Below, one piece after another: positions 23,245 through 29,620 of a DNA stretch of 29,620 bases. Numbering within the stretch: the stretch's first letter is position 1; each line of letters opens with the position of its first letter. Origin of the DNA: Spirochaetota bacterium (lineage in GTDB: Bacteria > Spirochaetota > UBA4802 > JAFGJZ01); contig JAKJGA010000002.1 of NCBI GenBank assembly GCA_022704645.1, positions 1 through 29,620 of the forward strand, given 5' to 3'. The notes under the pieces are model-generated. The model searched no databases. It saw only the letters and a list, made by a program, of their open reading frames with translations, and was not told the DNA's origin. The position numbers and the translations under genes are program-made.

Positions 23245-25284
23245 TCAGCTTCCGTGCTTTTCCTTGAGATATCCGTAAATTTCATCCTGAGAACGCGTTT
23301 TAACCTCTCCGCCGCGATAATACTTGTTCGATAGCGATTCATCAAGAATTCTCGACTTAACATTATCCTTCCATGAGATCTCAAGAATATCGCGAAGTTC
23401 ATTTCTTATAGCATTATCATAAACAGGAACACTCACCTCGATTCTGTTATCAAGATTTCTGCTCATTAAATCAGCTGAAGAGATATAACAAAGTTCATTT
23501 CCGCCATTTGCGAAAAAGTAGACACGTGAATGTTCAAGATAACGGTCGATAAGACCTCTTGCCTCAATATTTGCAGTAGAACTGTCGAGCACGAGAGAAA
23601 ACATGCCGCGCACTAAAAGACGAACCTTCACACCGGATTCAGCTGCACGGCGGATATATTTTATCATCTCACGGTCAACGAGATTATTTACTTTGATAAA
23701 TATTTCTGCATCAACGCCGCTTTCCGCATTGCGTATCTCATTCTTTATAAGCCTCTTGAATTCATCGCGCATGTTAAAAGGAGCTACAATCAGGTTACGG
23801 TACGAATGATGTCTGAAATTCATTACAAAAAAATCAAAGAGCTCTGATATCTCGGAAGTTATTCTCTTATCCGATGTAAGAAGATAGTGGTCAGTGTATT
23901 GGCGGGCAGTTTCTTCATTAAAATTGCCTGTACCGATTATGCAGTAATTTTTAAACGCGCTATTCTCGCGTCTGGTAATCATGCACAGTTTGGAATGAAC
24001 CTTAAGACCTGCAATTCCGAGAATTACATTAACACCCTCCTCTTTCATGAGGTTTGCCCAATAAATATTATTATCTTCGTCAAAGCGGGCCTGAATCTCC
24101 ATAAGAACCGTAACTTTCTTTCCGTTTTTGCTCGCATTAATCAGTGCGTTCGAAATACTCGAATCCTTGGCAACCCTATAAAGCGTTATCTTAATTTCCG
24201 TAACATTAGTATCCATAGATGCTTCACGGAGAAGATCAATAATCATGTTGAATGAATTATACGGAAAGTGAAGCATCACATCGCGCTTACGGATTACTGA
24301 CATTATGCTTGATTCAGAAAGAAGTTGCCTGTGAAAAATCGGCTCCCGCCTGATGTCGGAATCTTCGGAAGGAAGAATATTCGGGAACCGCATAAAGTCC
24401 TTGAAGTTGTGATATCTTCCGCCCGGCACAAATGTTTCATTGCGCTTGAGATTCATTTTTTTGAGAAAATATGAAAGCATGTCTTCAGGAACGGTGGAAT
24501 CATAACTGATACGCACAGGCGCTCCTGAATGACGCTTCTTCAATGACTTGCTGACTTTATTAAGCAGTGACTCACCGAGATCGTCGCCGAGATCAAGCTC
24601 CGCATCCCTCGTCATTTTGATATCATAGGCTTCAAAAGTGTCATATCCGAACGGCGAAAAAATATCGCTTAAACCGAAACGGATGACATCATCAAGAAAA
24701 ATAACGCATTTCTTTTCGCCGTCTCTGGGCAGAACGATAAAACGGGGAATGAGCCCCGACGGCACTTCAATCAGACTGTATTGATCTTTCTTTTCGGCTG
24801 AATTAGAAAGTTTAACCATCAGGTAAACCGATCTATCGCGCAGAGGCGGCAGAACGATATTCTTTCCAAGCATAACAGGAAAAATCTTCGGTCTTACAGT
24901 TTCATTGAAATAAACCTTAATAAAACGCTTCTGCTCATCATTAAGATTCTTTTCATTCATAAAAAAGACATTACGCTTTTCAAGTTCGGTTATGATGTTT
25001 GAAAAACATGTATCAAATTCAAGATGCCGCGTCCACATTATATCCTGGATCTCAGCAAGTATCTTCTTCGGATCACCGCCGATGAGAGGATATGCCTTTT
25101 TGCCGAGAGGCGCAAACCTGTTAAGAGTCGCGACTTTAATTTCAAAAAATTCATCTAAATTTGAAGAATATATTCCAAGAAACCTGATTCTCTGCATAAG
25201 AGGAACACTGGGATCATTCGCTTCCTGAAGAACCCTTGCATTAAAAGATATCCAGCTGATTTCCTTAGGTCTGTAATCCTTCAA
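23245..25284 (-). CDS. ppk: Polyphosphate kinase 1
   Basis: The 679-aa protein makes polyphosphate reversibly from ATP. The N domain, head domain and two phospholipase D-like catalytic domains are present. H430, in GLKVHSKLCMI, is the predicted autophosphorylated His (E. coli H435). H585, in YLEHSRVYFF, corresponds to E. coli H592. GTGNFNEETARQYTD is also typical. The start is TTG: an AAGGGG ribosome-binding site lies 8 nt upstream, and the TTGA overlaps the sixA-like stop. It is the last gene of a pfk-sixA-ppk operon. Confidence 0.96.
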   Translation of the reverse strand: MKDYRPKEISWISFNARVLQEANDPSVPLMQRIRFLGIYSSNLDEFFEIKVATLNRFAPLGKKAYPLIGGDPKKILAEIQDIMWTRHLEFDTCFSNIITELEKRNVFFMNEKNLNDEQKRFIKVYFNETVRPKIFPVMLGKNIVLPPLRDRSVYLMVKLSNSAEKKDQYSLIEVPSGLIPRFIVLPRDGEKKCVIFLDDVIRFGLSDIFSPFGYDTFEAYDIKMTRDAELDLGDDLGESLLNKVSKSLKKRHSGAPVRISYDSTVPEDMLSYFLKKMNLKRNETFVPGGRYHNFKDFMRFPNILPSEDSDIRREPIFHRQLLSESSIMSVIRKRDVMLHFPYNSFNMIIDLLREASMDTNVTEIKITLYRVAKDSSISNALINASKNGKKVTVLMEIQARFDEDNNIYWANLMKEEGVNVILGIAGLKVHSKLCMITRRENSAFKNYCIIGTGNFNEETARQYTDHYLLTSDKRITSEISELFDFFVMNFRHHSYRNLIVAPFNMRDEFKRLIKNEIRNAESGVDAEIFIKVNNLVDREMIKYIRRAAESGVKVRLLVRGMFSLVLDSSTANIEARGLIDRYLEHSRVYFFANGGNELCYISSADLMSRNLDNRIEVSVPVYDNAIRNELRDILEISWKDNVKSRILDESLSNKYYRGGEVKTRSQDEIYGYLKEKHGS

Positions 25285-26156
25285 GAGTTATTCCCCTTAG
25301 AATAAGAATCCTTCGAGCTATTGCCTTCATCGAGAAGTCTCTGCAGAATTTCCTTTTTATTTTTCATTTTCATAATCTTTTCATTCATCTTCTCTTCAAT
25401 CTTTGCCATTTTTTTCATGACCTTGTCTTTTTCTCGCTCTTCTTTTTCTCTTTCTTTCTTTTCCGTAAGCAAAAGCGATTTCTTTAAAAGCTCAATGCTT
25501 CGAACAGTCACGACACTTGATGAATCAAGAATCTTTCGTGCAATTTTACCGGCTTTGAGAGACAAATCCTCCGGCGAAATATTTTTTGAATTTTCAAAAA
25601 ATGAATCAATCATCTGCGCGGATTCATCCCTAAGACTGCGTATTATATTTTTACCGAACTTGTCAAGATTATCGTTTATGAATTTATAGAAAATGAAACG
25701 GCCGCTGTTTTCTTTGATTTCCACAAACTTCTCGGCATCAAATTCAAACATTACGCAAGAAGCAGTAGGCAAACCGAAAACGAAATCACCGCAAAAATAT
25801 GACGCAAGCTTTTCAAGAAGCGGATTGTGCCCGACAATACATACATTGCTGTATCGTTCGGATATAGTTTCAATGCAGTGCAGAACAGCTTCCATATCCT
25901 GAGAATACAAGCTTTCATTTATCTGAACATTATCACGTGAAAATCCAGACTCCTCCGCAATTATTACAGCGCTTTCAAAAGCACGCAAAGCAATGCTCGA
26001 ATAGAAGCCGTCAATAGCACATGAGGTATCTTTTTTGAGATTTTCCGCAAGTGAATAGATATTTTTCCTTCCGGAAGTAGAAAGCAAACGGGCATAATCT
26101 GTTTCATTGCCGTCTTTTACAGCCTTTCCATGACGAACAAGAAGAATTCTTTTCAT
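25281..26156 (-). CDS. SixA-like phosphohistidine phosphatase with charged coiled-coil tail
   Basis: The start is ATG 26156 (291 aa), with a GGAG ribosome-binding site inside the end of pfk. A longer frame back to 26261 would overlap pfk and add residues unlike the family. Residues 1-160 are a histidine phosphatase domain with RHG (R8-H9-G10), the conserved Arg/Glu after YSSIALRAFESA, and the second His in IVGHNP (near 101). SixA removes phosphate from phosphohistidine proteins. Residues 165-291 are an extra helical domain followed by a Lys/Glu-rich coiled coil (about 225-280) not found in E. coli SixA (161 aa). It lies one base after pfk and overlaps ppk by 4 nt. Confidence 0.85.
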   Translation of the reverse strand: MKRILLVRHGKAVKDGNETDYARLLSTSGRKNIYSLAENLKKDTSCAIDGFYSSIALRAFESAVIIAEESGFSRDNVQINESLYSQDMEAVLHCIETISERYSNVCIVGHNPLLEKLASYFCGDFVFGLPTASCVMFEFDAEKFVEIKENSGRFIFYKFINDNLDKFGKNIIRSLRDESAQMIDSFFENSKNISPEDLSLKAGKIARKILDSSSVVTVRSIELLKKSLLLTEKKEREKEEREKDKVMKKMAKIEEKMNEKIMKMKNKKEILQRLLDEGNSSKDSYSKGNNS

Positions 26157-26157
26157 A

Positions 26158-27183
26158 TCAGTCTCCGAAACTTGTTCCGAGAAGACGCGCTTCCTTGACG
26201 AGCGGATCATCTTTCTGAACAGTTTTAATTTTTCCGGCAACTTCCTTGAGCGGAACCGCAACCGTATCAGTATCGCGCAGAGATGTCATGAAACCGAATT
26301 TTCCTGAACGGGCAAGTTCCGCGGCATGAGCGCCGAGACGTGTGGAAATTACGCGGTCCATTGGAGAAGGAGATCCTCCGCGCTGAATATATCCCAGTAT
26401 GGTCTCGCGTGTTTCAAGCCCGGTATATTCCATTATTTTTTTTGCGATATAATGACCCTTTGATTTCTTAGGCTTTGGAGTATCAATTCCTTCGGCAACA
26501 ACCACGATGGAATAAGGTTTTCGTTCATCATATCTTTTGGTCAGAACACTGCAGATGGATTCCATTGTGTATGGAATTTCCGGAATCAGAATAACATCGC
26601 CGCCTCCGGCTACACCGGAATAAAGAGCAAGCCATCCGGCATGATGCCCCATCACTTCAATCACCATGATTCGTTTATGGGAATTGGCAGTCGTATGAAT
26701 TCTGTCGATCGCCTCAGTCGCGATGTTCACGGCAGAATAAAATCCAAAAGAAACGTCAGTGCCCCATACATCATTATCAATAGTCTTTGGAACGCCTATG
26801 ATATTGAGGCCTTCCTTATGAAGCTGATAAGCCGTTTTCATGGTTCCGTTACCGCCGAGGCAGATCAGACAGTCAAGTCCGAGCTCCTTGTAATTTTCCT
26901 TAATAGTCTGAACTTTATCGAGAGTGCCGTTATCATTTTTGAAGGGTTTTTCCCTTGAAGTACGCAGAATCGTTCCGCCTTCGGTTAGAATTCCTGAAAG
27001 AAGATTTTCCGTTAGAGTAACATATTCGCGGTCAATTAGCCCCCTGAAGCCGGAACAGATTCCGACAACTTCCATGCCGTATTGAACTATGGCGCTCTTT
27101 CCGACACCGCGTATAGCCGCATTCAGCCCAGGGCAATCCCCTCCTGCTGTCAGAATTCCGATTCGCATACCTTTACTTTTCAT
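26158..27183 (-). CDS. pfkA: 6-phosphofructokinase, Gly104/Lys124 (group III-like)
   Basis: The start is ATG 27183 (341 aa), 5 nt after GGGG. An upstream ATG at 27201 lacks a ribosome-binding site. The family motifs are GGDCPGLNAAIRG (14-26), GGNGT (E. coli GGDGS 102-106 region), PKTIDNDV and MGHHAGWLAL. It phosphorylates fructose 6-phosphate in glycolysis. The residue equivalent to E. coli Gly104 is Gly, which favours ATP, while the residue equivalent to Gly124 is Lys, which is typical of PPi enzymes and also of mixed group III enzymes. I expect ATP use but cannot be certain. It is the first gene of the operon with sixA-like and ppk genes. Confidence 0.93.
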   Translation of the reverse strand: MKSKGMRIGILTAGGDCPGLNAAIRGVGKSAIVQYGMEVVGICSGFRGLIDREYVTLTENLLSGILTEGGTILRTSREKPFKNDNGTLDKVQTIKENYKELGLDCLICLGGNGTMKTAYQLHKEGLNIIGVPKTIDNDVWGTDVSFGFYSAVNIATEAIDRIHTTANSHKRIMVIEVMGHHAGWLALYSGVAGGGDVILIPEIPYTMESICSVLTKRYDERKPYSIVVVAEGIDTPKPKKSKGHYIAKKIMEYTGLETRETILGYIQRGGSPSPMDRVISTRLGAHAAELARSGKFGFMTSLRDTDTVAVPLKEVAGKIKTVQKDDPLVKEARLLGTSFGD

Positions 27184-27211
27184 AAATTCCCCGATTAACA
27201 AAGTCGTGATT

Positions 27212-27241
27212 ATTGTAGATCTGCAGCGCAGAAAATGTCAA
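27212..27241 (-). promoter_or_regulatory. Promoter of the pfk-sixA-ppk operon
   Basis: On the minus strand a perfect TTGACA (27241-27236), an 18-nt spacer and TACAAT (27217-27212) lie about 28 nt before the pfk ATG. Confidence 0.7.
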
Positions 27242-27273
27242 ATCAATAGAATATGGCTGGTATAAATTTAAAA

Positions 27274-27295
27274 TTAAGACTGAACATAATCTTAA
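27274..27295 (-). terminator. Weak hairpin after the DUF362/ferredoxin gene
   Basis: TTAAGA (27274-27279) and TCTTAA (27290-27295) form a 6-bp A/T-rich stem with a 10-nt loop, followed on the minus strand by a short TTTT. It is a weak terminator candidate at best. Confidence 0.3.
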
Positions 27296-27300
27296 CAAAA

Positions 27301-28422
27301 TCAGAATTTCAGGTGCCGTTTTATAGTCATCGCGTCAAAAGCGCAGACTTCATGACAGCAGTAACAGCGGATGCACTTTGACAAATCAACCTTCAAGTGC
27401 TTACCTTCTTTGGACTGTCTGACTGAAATCGCCTGAGGAGAACATATTGAAAAACACTTCATACATAAAACACATTTTTTACCTATTGAAGGAGCAGGTA
27501 TAAAAACATTACGGACGAGATTATAAATTCGGCGGTTAAGAATCTTGCGAAGAAAAGCTATGTCTGTGACTTTTTCAACAAGCTTGAAAGATGAAGGTTT
27601 TAATGATACTGCATCCTCACCGGCAATTTCGATATCAAAACTTTCACGGCGTTTTTTCGCCTCATAAAGAATCGGAATATCATCAGATTTGTAGCCGATA
27701 ATTTCCGAACAGACGCAGTCCAATGCAAGCGGATCGAATGACGCACCGATAAAATTCGTGCTGACTGGCGAACCGTTTCTCGGACCGTCGCCTTCCATCG
27801 ATACGACTGCATCCATAATGGCAAATGATGGAGCAACAATGTCATGAAGATCTACTATCATTCCGGCAAAATATTTTCTTTCGACGAAACGAAAATGAAA
27901 TTTGGATTTTTCAAGACCGCTGATAACACCGAAAATGTTTTTAATGGCGCCGGTATAATACATCTGCTGATGAGTTTTAAGCTTTGCCATGGAAACGATT
28001 ACATCATTTTCTACAACTGCTTTCGCGATATTGAATTTTCTCGTAATTTTTCCCTGAGGCGCTTCAATAGAGACGGTGTCTTTAAAGTCTGCAATCGGAA
28101 CGCCGAGCCTGCGCGCGGCCTGTGCGATACCGCATTTTTCGGCAACGCTGTAAACTGATTCGACAGCAGGAGAATCCCCCGCACTGACAATAAAACCGTG
28201 ATCCAGAAAAAGAGAAGCAGCAGCCTCAAATACCGCCGGATGCGTTGTCACGGCTTCATCCGGATGCGCGCCCATCAGCATATTGGGCTTCAGAAGAACT
28301 CTGTTTCCTTTTACTTTTAAAGATTCGATGCCGCCGGAAAGAGTAAATATTCTATTGAGGGCTTCCTTTACATCACGGAGATTATACGAACCAAGTTTTG
28401 AAAGTGCAACGATGCTTTTCAT
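27301..28422 (-). CDS. DUF362 protein with a C-terminal 2x[4Fe-4S] ferredoxin domain
   Basis: This is a 373-aa protein. Residues 1-295 are a DUF362 domain (LLKPNMLMG near 45, SMAKLKTHQQMYYTGAIKNIFG near 143-164, and DCVCSEIIGY). Residues 310-365 carry two 4Fe-4S motifs, C-x2-C-x2-C-x3-C followed by Ser-Pro, and a second C-x2-C-x2-C-x3-C ending CAFDA. It has no signal peptide, so the protein is probably a cytoplasmic redox protein. DUF362 members occur beside reductases, and the substrate is unknown. No ribosome-binding site is visible, and a -10-like TACACT ends 6 nt before the ATG, which suggests a leaderless message. It stands alone. Confidence 0.88.
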   Translation of the reverse strand: MKSIVALSKLGSYNLRDVKEALNRIFTLSGGIESLKVKGNRVLLKPNMLMGAHPDEAVTTHPAVFEAAASLFLDHGFIVSAGDSPAVESVYSVAEKCGIAQAARRLGVPIADFKDTVSIEAPQGKITRKFNIAKAVVENDVIVSMAKLKTHQQMYYTGAIKNIFGVISGLEKSKFHFRFVERKYFAGMIVDLHDIVAPSFAIMDAVVSMEGDGPRNGSPVSTNFIGASFDPLALDCVCSEIIGYKSDDIPILYEAKKRRESFDIEIAGEDAVSLKPSSFKLVEKVTDIAFLRKILNRRIYNLVRNVFIPAPSIGKKCVLCMKCFSICSPQAISVRQSKEGKHLKVDLSKCIRCYCCHEVCAFDAMTIKRHLKF

Positions 28423-28428
28423 CCGGCC

Positions 28429-28456
28429 AGTGTAACAGCAAAATAATTAACTGCAA
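28429..28456 (-). promoter_or_regulatory. Possible promoter of the DUF362 gene, very close to the ATG
   Basis: On the minus strand TTGCAG (28456-28451), a 16-nt spacer and TACACT (28434-28429) are followed after 6 nt by the ATG, so the transcript would begin at or near the start codon. Confidence 0.4.
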
Positions 28457-28574
28457 GATATTTTTGAATTTCTAATAGTTTTCGGAGGATTATTTTTAAG
28501 AAATATGTGTCAGGGGAATACCATCATTGTACAGATTTTGCTTTGTTTTTGAATGTAGTGTGTGTTTTTATAAC

Positions 28575-29021
28575 TTATTCTAATTTAGGCTTTTTCACAT
28601 ATTCAATTTCTAAATTATTGACTTCATCAAAATCGATTTTTCGAACAACTTCTGGTTTATCTTTATCTATAATTTTATAATAACATTCATAATTAGGGGA
28701 ATTCTTGCATCTTAATATTACATGATAGATATATTGAGTTCTATAAGATAGTTTATATTCATCCCACATCATATCTTTTACTCTAGTAATATTGTCAATT
28801 TGTGTCCCTTGTTGTTGAAAAATATAAGAATTGCCACTTGTATATTCACCTATTAAGAATTCATATTCATGAATTTTTACTTCCTGAATTTGGACTTTGT
28901 TTTTTAATTCATAAAATATTCTGTTTCCAGCATAATTTACAATTACGCCTTTTTCAAGCTCCTTCGGACATGCACATAGAGTTAAAACAGTTATTAAAAA
29001 TAATAAAAGAATTCTTTTCAT
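28575..29021 (-). CDS. Small putative lipoprotein in an AT-rich segment
   Basis: The start is set at ATG 29021 (148 aa), because an AGAGG ribosome-binding site lies about 10 nt before it and the signal peptide begins there. An upstream ATG at 29045 would place that site inside the gene. The lipoprotein signal is MKR, a hydrophobic core, then a lipobox LCAC with the lipidated Cys near residue 18. The mature part is strand-rich with a Tyr-rich middle (YRTQYIYHVI) and two further Cys. The family is not recognised. Base composition is far more A+T than upstream genes, which suggests acquisition. Confidence 0.65.
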   Translation of the reverse strand: MKRILLLFLITVLTLCACPKELEKGVIVNYAGNRIFYELKNKVQIQEVKIHEYEFLIGEYTSGNSYIFQQQGTQIDNITRVKDMMWDEYKLSYRTQYIYHVILRCKNSPNYECYYKIIDKDKPEVVRKIDFDEVNNLEIEYVKKPKLE

Positions 29022-29080
29022 TTTACTCTTACCTCTTGAAAACAATTACCATCAGCAATGTTTTGCTCATAACAATATCC

Positions 29081-29281
29081 CTAGACTAATATTTCTACCA
29101 ATAAATATATCGCGAAAAATAACGTCAGTAACCCGAAAGAAAATATAGCTGACTTAGTATACCAATCAATACGCTTTTCTCTGCGAAATTGACGCCTAGC
29201 CATATAAAAAAGAAGAATATTTATAATCCATCCAGCAATCACATATATAACGAGTTCATGATTAACGAGATCTCTTATCAT
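29081..29281 (-). CDS. Small protein with two membrane helices
   Basis: The 66-aa frame encodes two hydrophobic helices (about 10-26 and 46-64) joined by a basic loop rich in Arg (ARRQFRREKR), giving a hairpin with the loop in the cytoplasm. The ribosome-binding site is weak. The composition is A+T-rich like its neighbours, and it lies 35 nt before the longest form of the lipoprotein gene on the same strand. The function is unknown. It resembles many small inner-membrane proteins of accessory regions. Confidence 0.5.
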   Translation of the reverse strand: MIRDLVNHELVIYVIAGWIINILLFYMARRQFRREKRIDWYTKSAIFSFGLLTLFFAIYLLVEILV

Positions 29282-29298
29282 TTAATATCTCACTTTTT

Positions 29299-29486
29299 TT
29301 AAAATTTCTTTTCACAATATTTTTGTAACTTAAATACCAAATAAGCTGATATAGCTATTAAATAATACAAAATAATATTAACATCTAAAAGATCTGCCGA
29401 AAAAACAATTGCAACAAATCTTGAGAGAATCAATGAAAATGAAACATTTGAAATAAGAGATATTTTTCATTTATTATTCTATTCAT
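29299..29486 (-). pseudogene. Small membrane protein, apparently frameshifted
   Basis: An ATG at 29486 opens MNRIINEK, and an overlapping frame continues as a strongly hydrophobic two-helix sequence (ISLISNVSFSLILSRFVAIV, then IILYYLIAISAYLVFK) to TAA 29299. The two parts would join as one protein of about 62 aa if the run of five A in the minus strand near 29460-29468 had six. In the sequence as given neither part has a complete start-to-stop reading. It could be a decayed gene, slippage or a base-call error. The evidence is hydrophobicity and fit only. Confidence 0.3.
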
Positions 29487-29513
29487 TATTTAGTTATTAG
29501 CTGTGTTCAATGA

Positions 29514-29620
29514 CTAAGCGCAATTAATATAAACTTCTAACGGTGTTAGAAAACCAAGAGTTTTTCTCGGTCGGTTGTTCAGCTTATTTTCAACCTTTTT
29601 TATTTCTTTATTAGAAATCA
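29514..29620 (-). mobile_element. 3' end of an IS30-family transposase gene (continues beyond window)
   Basis: On the minus strand the frame from 29618 to TAG 29516-29514 encodes the last 34 residues, containing ENKLNNRPRKTLGFLTPLEVY. This is the characteristic C-terminus of IS30-family DDE transposases, after the catalytic Glu region. The frame is open to the window edge. The element's end should lie within a few tens of bases after the stop (about 29480-29513), but I cannot define its inverted repeat without the other end. Confidence 0.85.

Noticed and set aside
25321..25689. 122-aa Phe/Ser-rich open frame on the + strand
   Set aside because: It is the antisense image of the Lys/Glu-rich coiled coil of the SixA-like protein.
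1..29620. CRISPR arrays, tRNA or rRNA genes, prophage modules
   Set aside because: I saw no regularly spaced repeats, tRNA cloverleaf signatures, rRNA segments or phage structural genes on reading the window.

Overview
The window is about 29.6 kb of densely packed chromosome, moderately AT-rich, from a diderm bacterium. Lipobox lipoproteins, an AsmA-like protein and a likely outer-membrane beta-barrel protein indicate an outer membrane. The principal-type sigma factor is short (about 290 aa) and lacks region 1.1, as in Bacteroidetes/Chlorobi-type RpoD. The PilZ protein, the small TPR-like protein and the general gene style would also fit a spirochaete-like lineage. I cannot fix the phylum from sequence alone. 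TAA, TAG and TGA all end intact genes, so the code is standard.

Left part (1-7.6 kb): the 3' end of an unknown gene; a PilZ c-di-GMP receptor plus an unknown coiled-coil protein on the + strand behind a clear sigma70 promoter; then a minus-strand overlapping operon of a VanY-type carboxypeptidase, Tex and a small TPR-like protein. A 2Fe-2S/ASKHA corrinoid-activator-like gene is divergent from a GlgD-like ADP-glucose pyrophosphorylase paralogue, and their shared control region holds a perfect dyad.

Middle (7.6-21.3 kb): a periplasmic vWA-like protein, a three-part surface protein (CsgG/TolB-like, chitobiase-C-like, beta-barrel), clpB with a hairpin leader, a lipoprotein coupled to clpB, radC, coaX, a zinc-ribbon/TM2 gene broken by one in-frame TGA, an AsmA-like protein, and a minus-strand operon of an MnmA-like PP-loop enzyme, purN and hrpB.

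Right part (21.3-28.5 kb): an unknown 218-224 aa protein is preceded by a strongly predicted structured minus-strand RNA of about 122 nt with its own promoter and a UUCG-loop terminator. It could be a free sRNA with C-rich anti-Shine-Dalgarno segments or an attenuating leader. Then come rpoD, a tight pfk-sixA-ppk operon and a DUF362/ferredoxin protein.

The last 1.1 kb (from about 28.5 kb) is sharply more AT-rich. It holds a small lipoprotein, one intact and one apparently frameshifted small membrane protein, and the 3' end of an IS30-family transposase running off the window. It looks like an accessory segment. The best candidates for something undescribed are the structured RNA upstream of the unknown gene, the clpB leader hairpin, and the interrupted TM2 gene.
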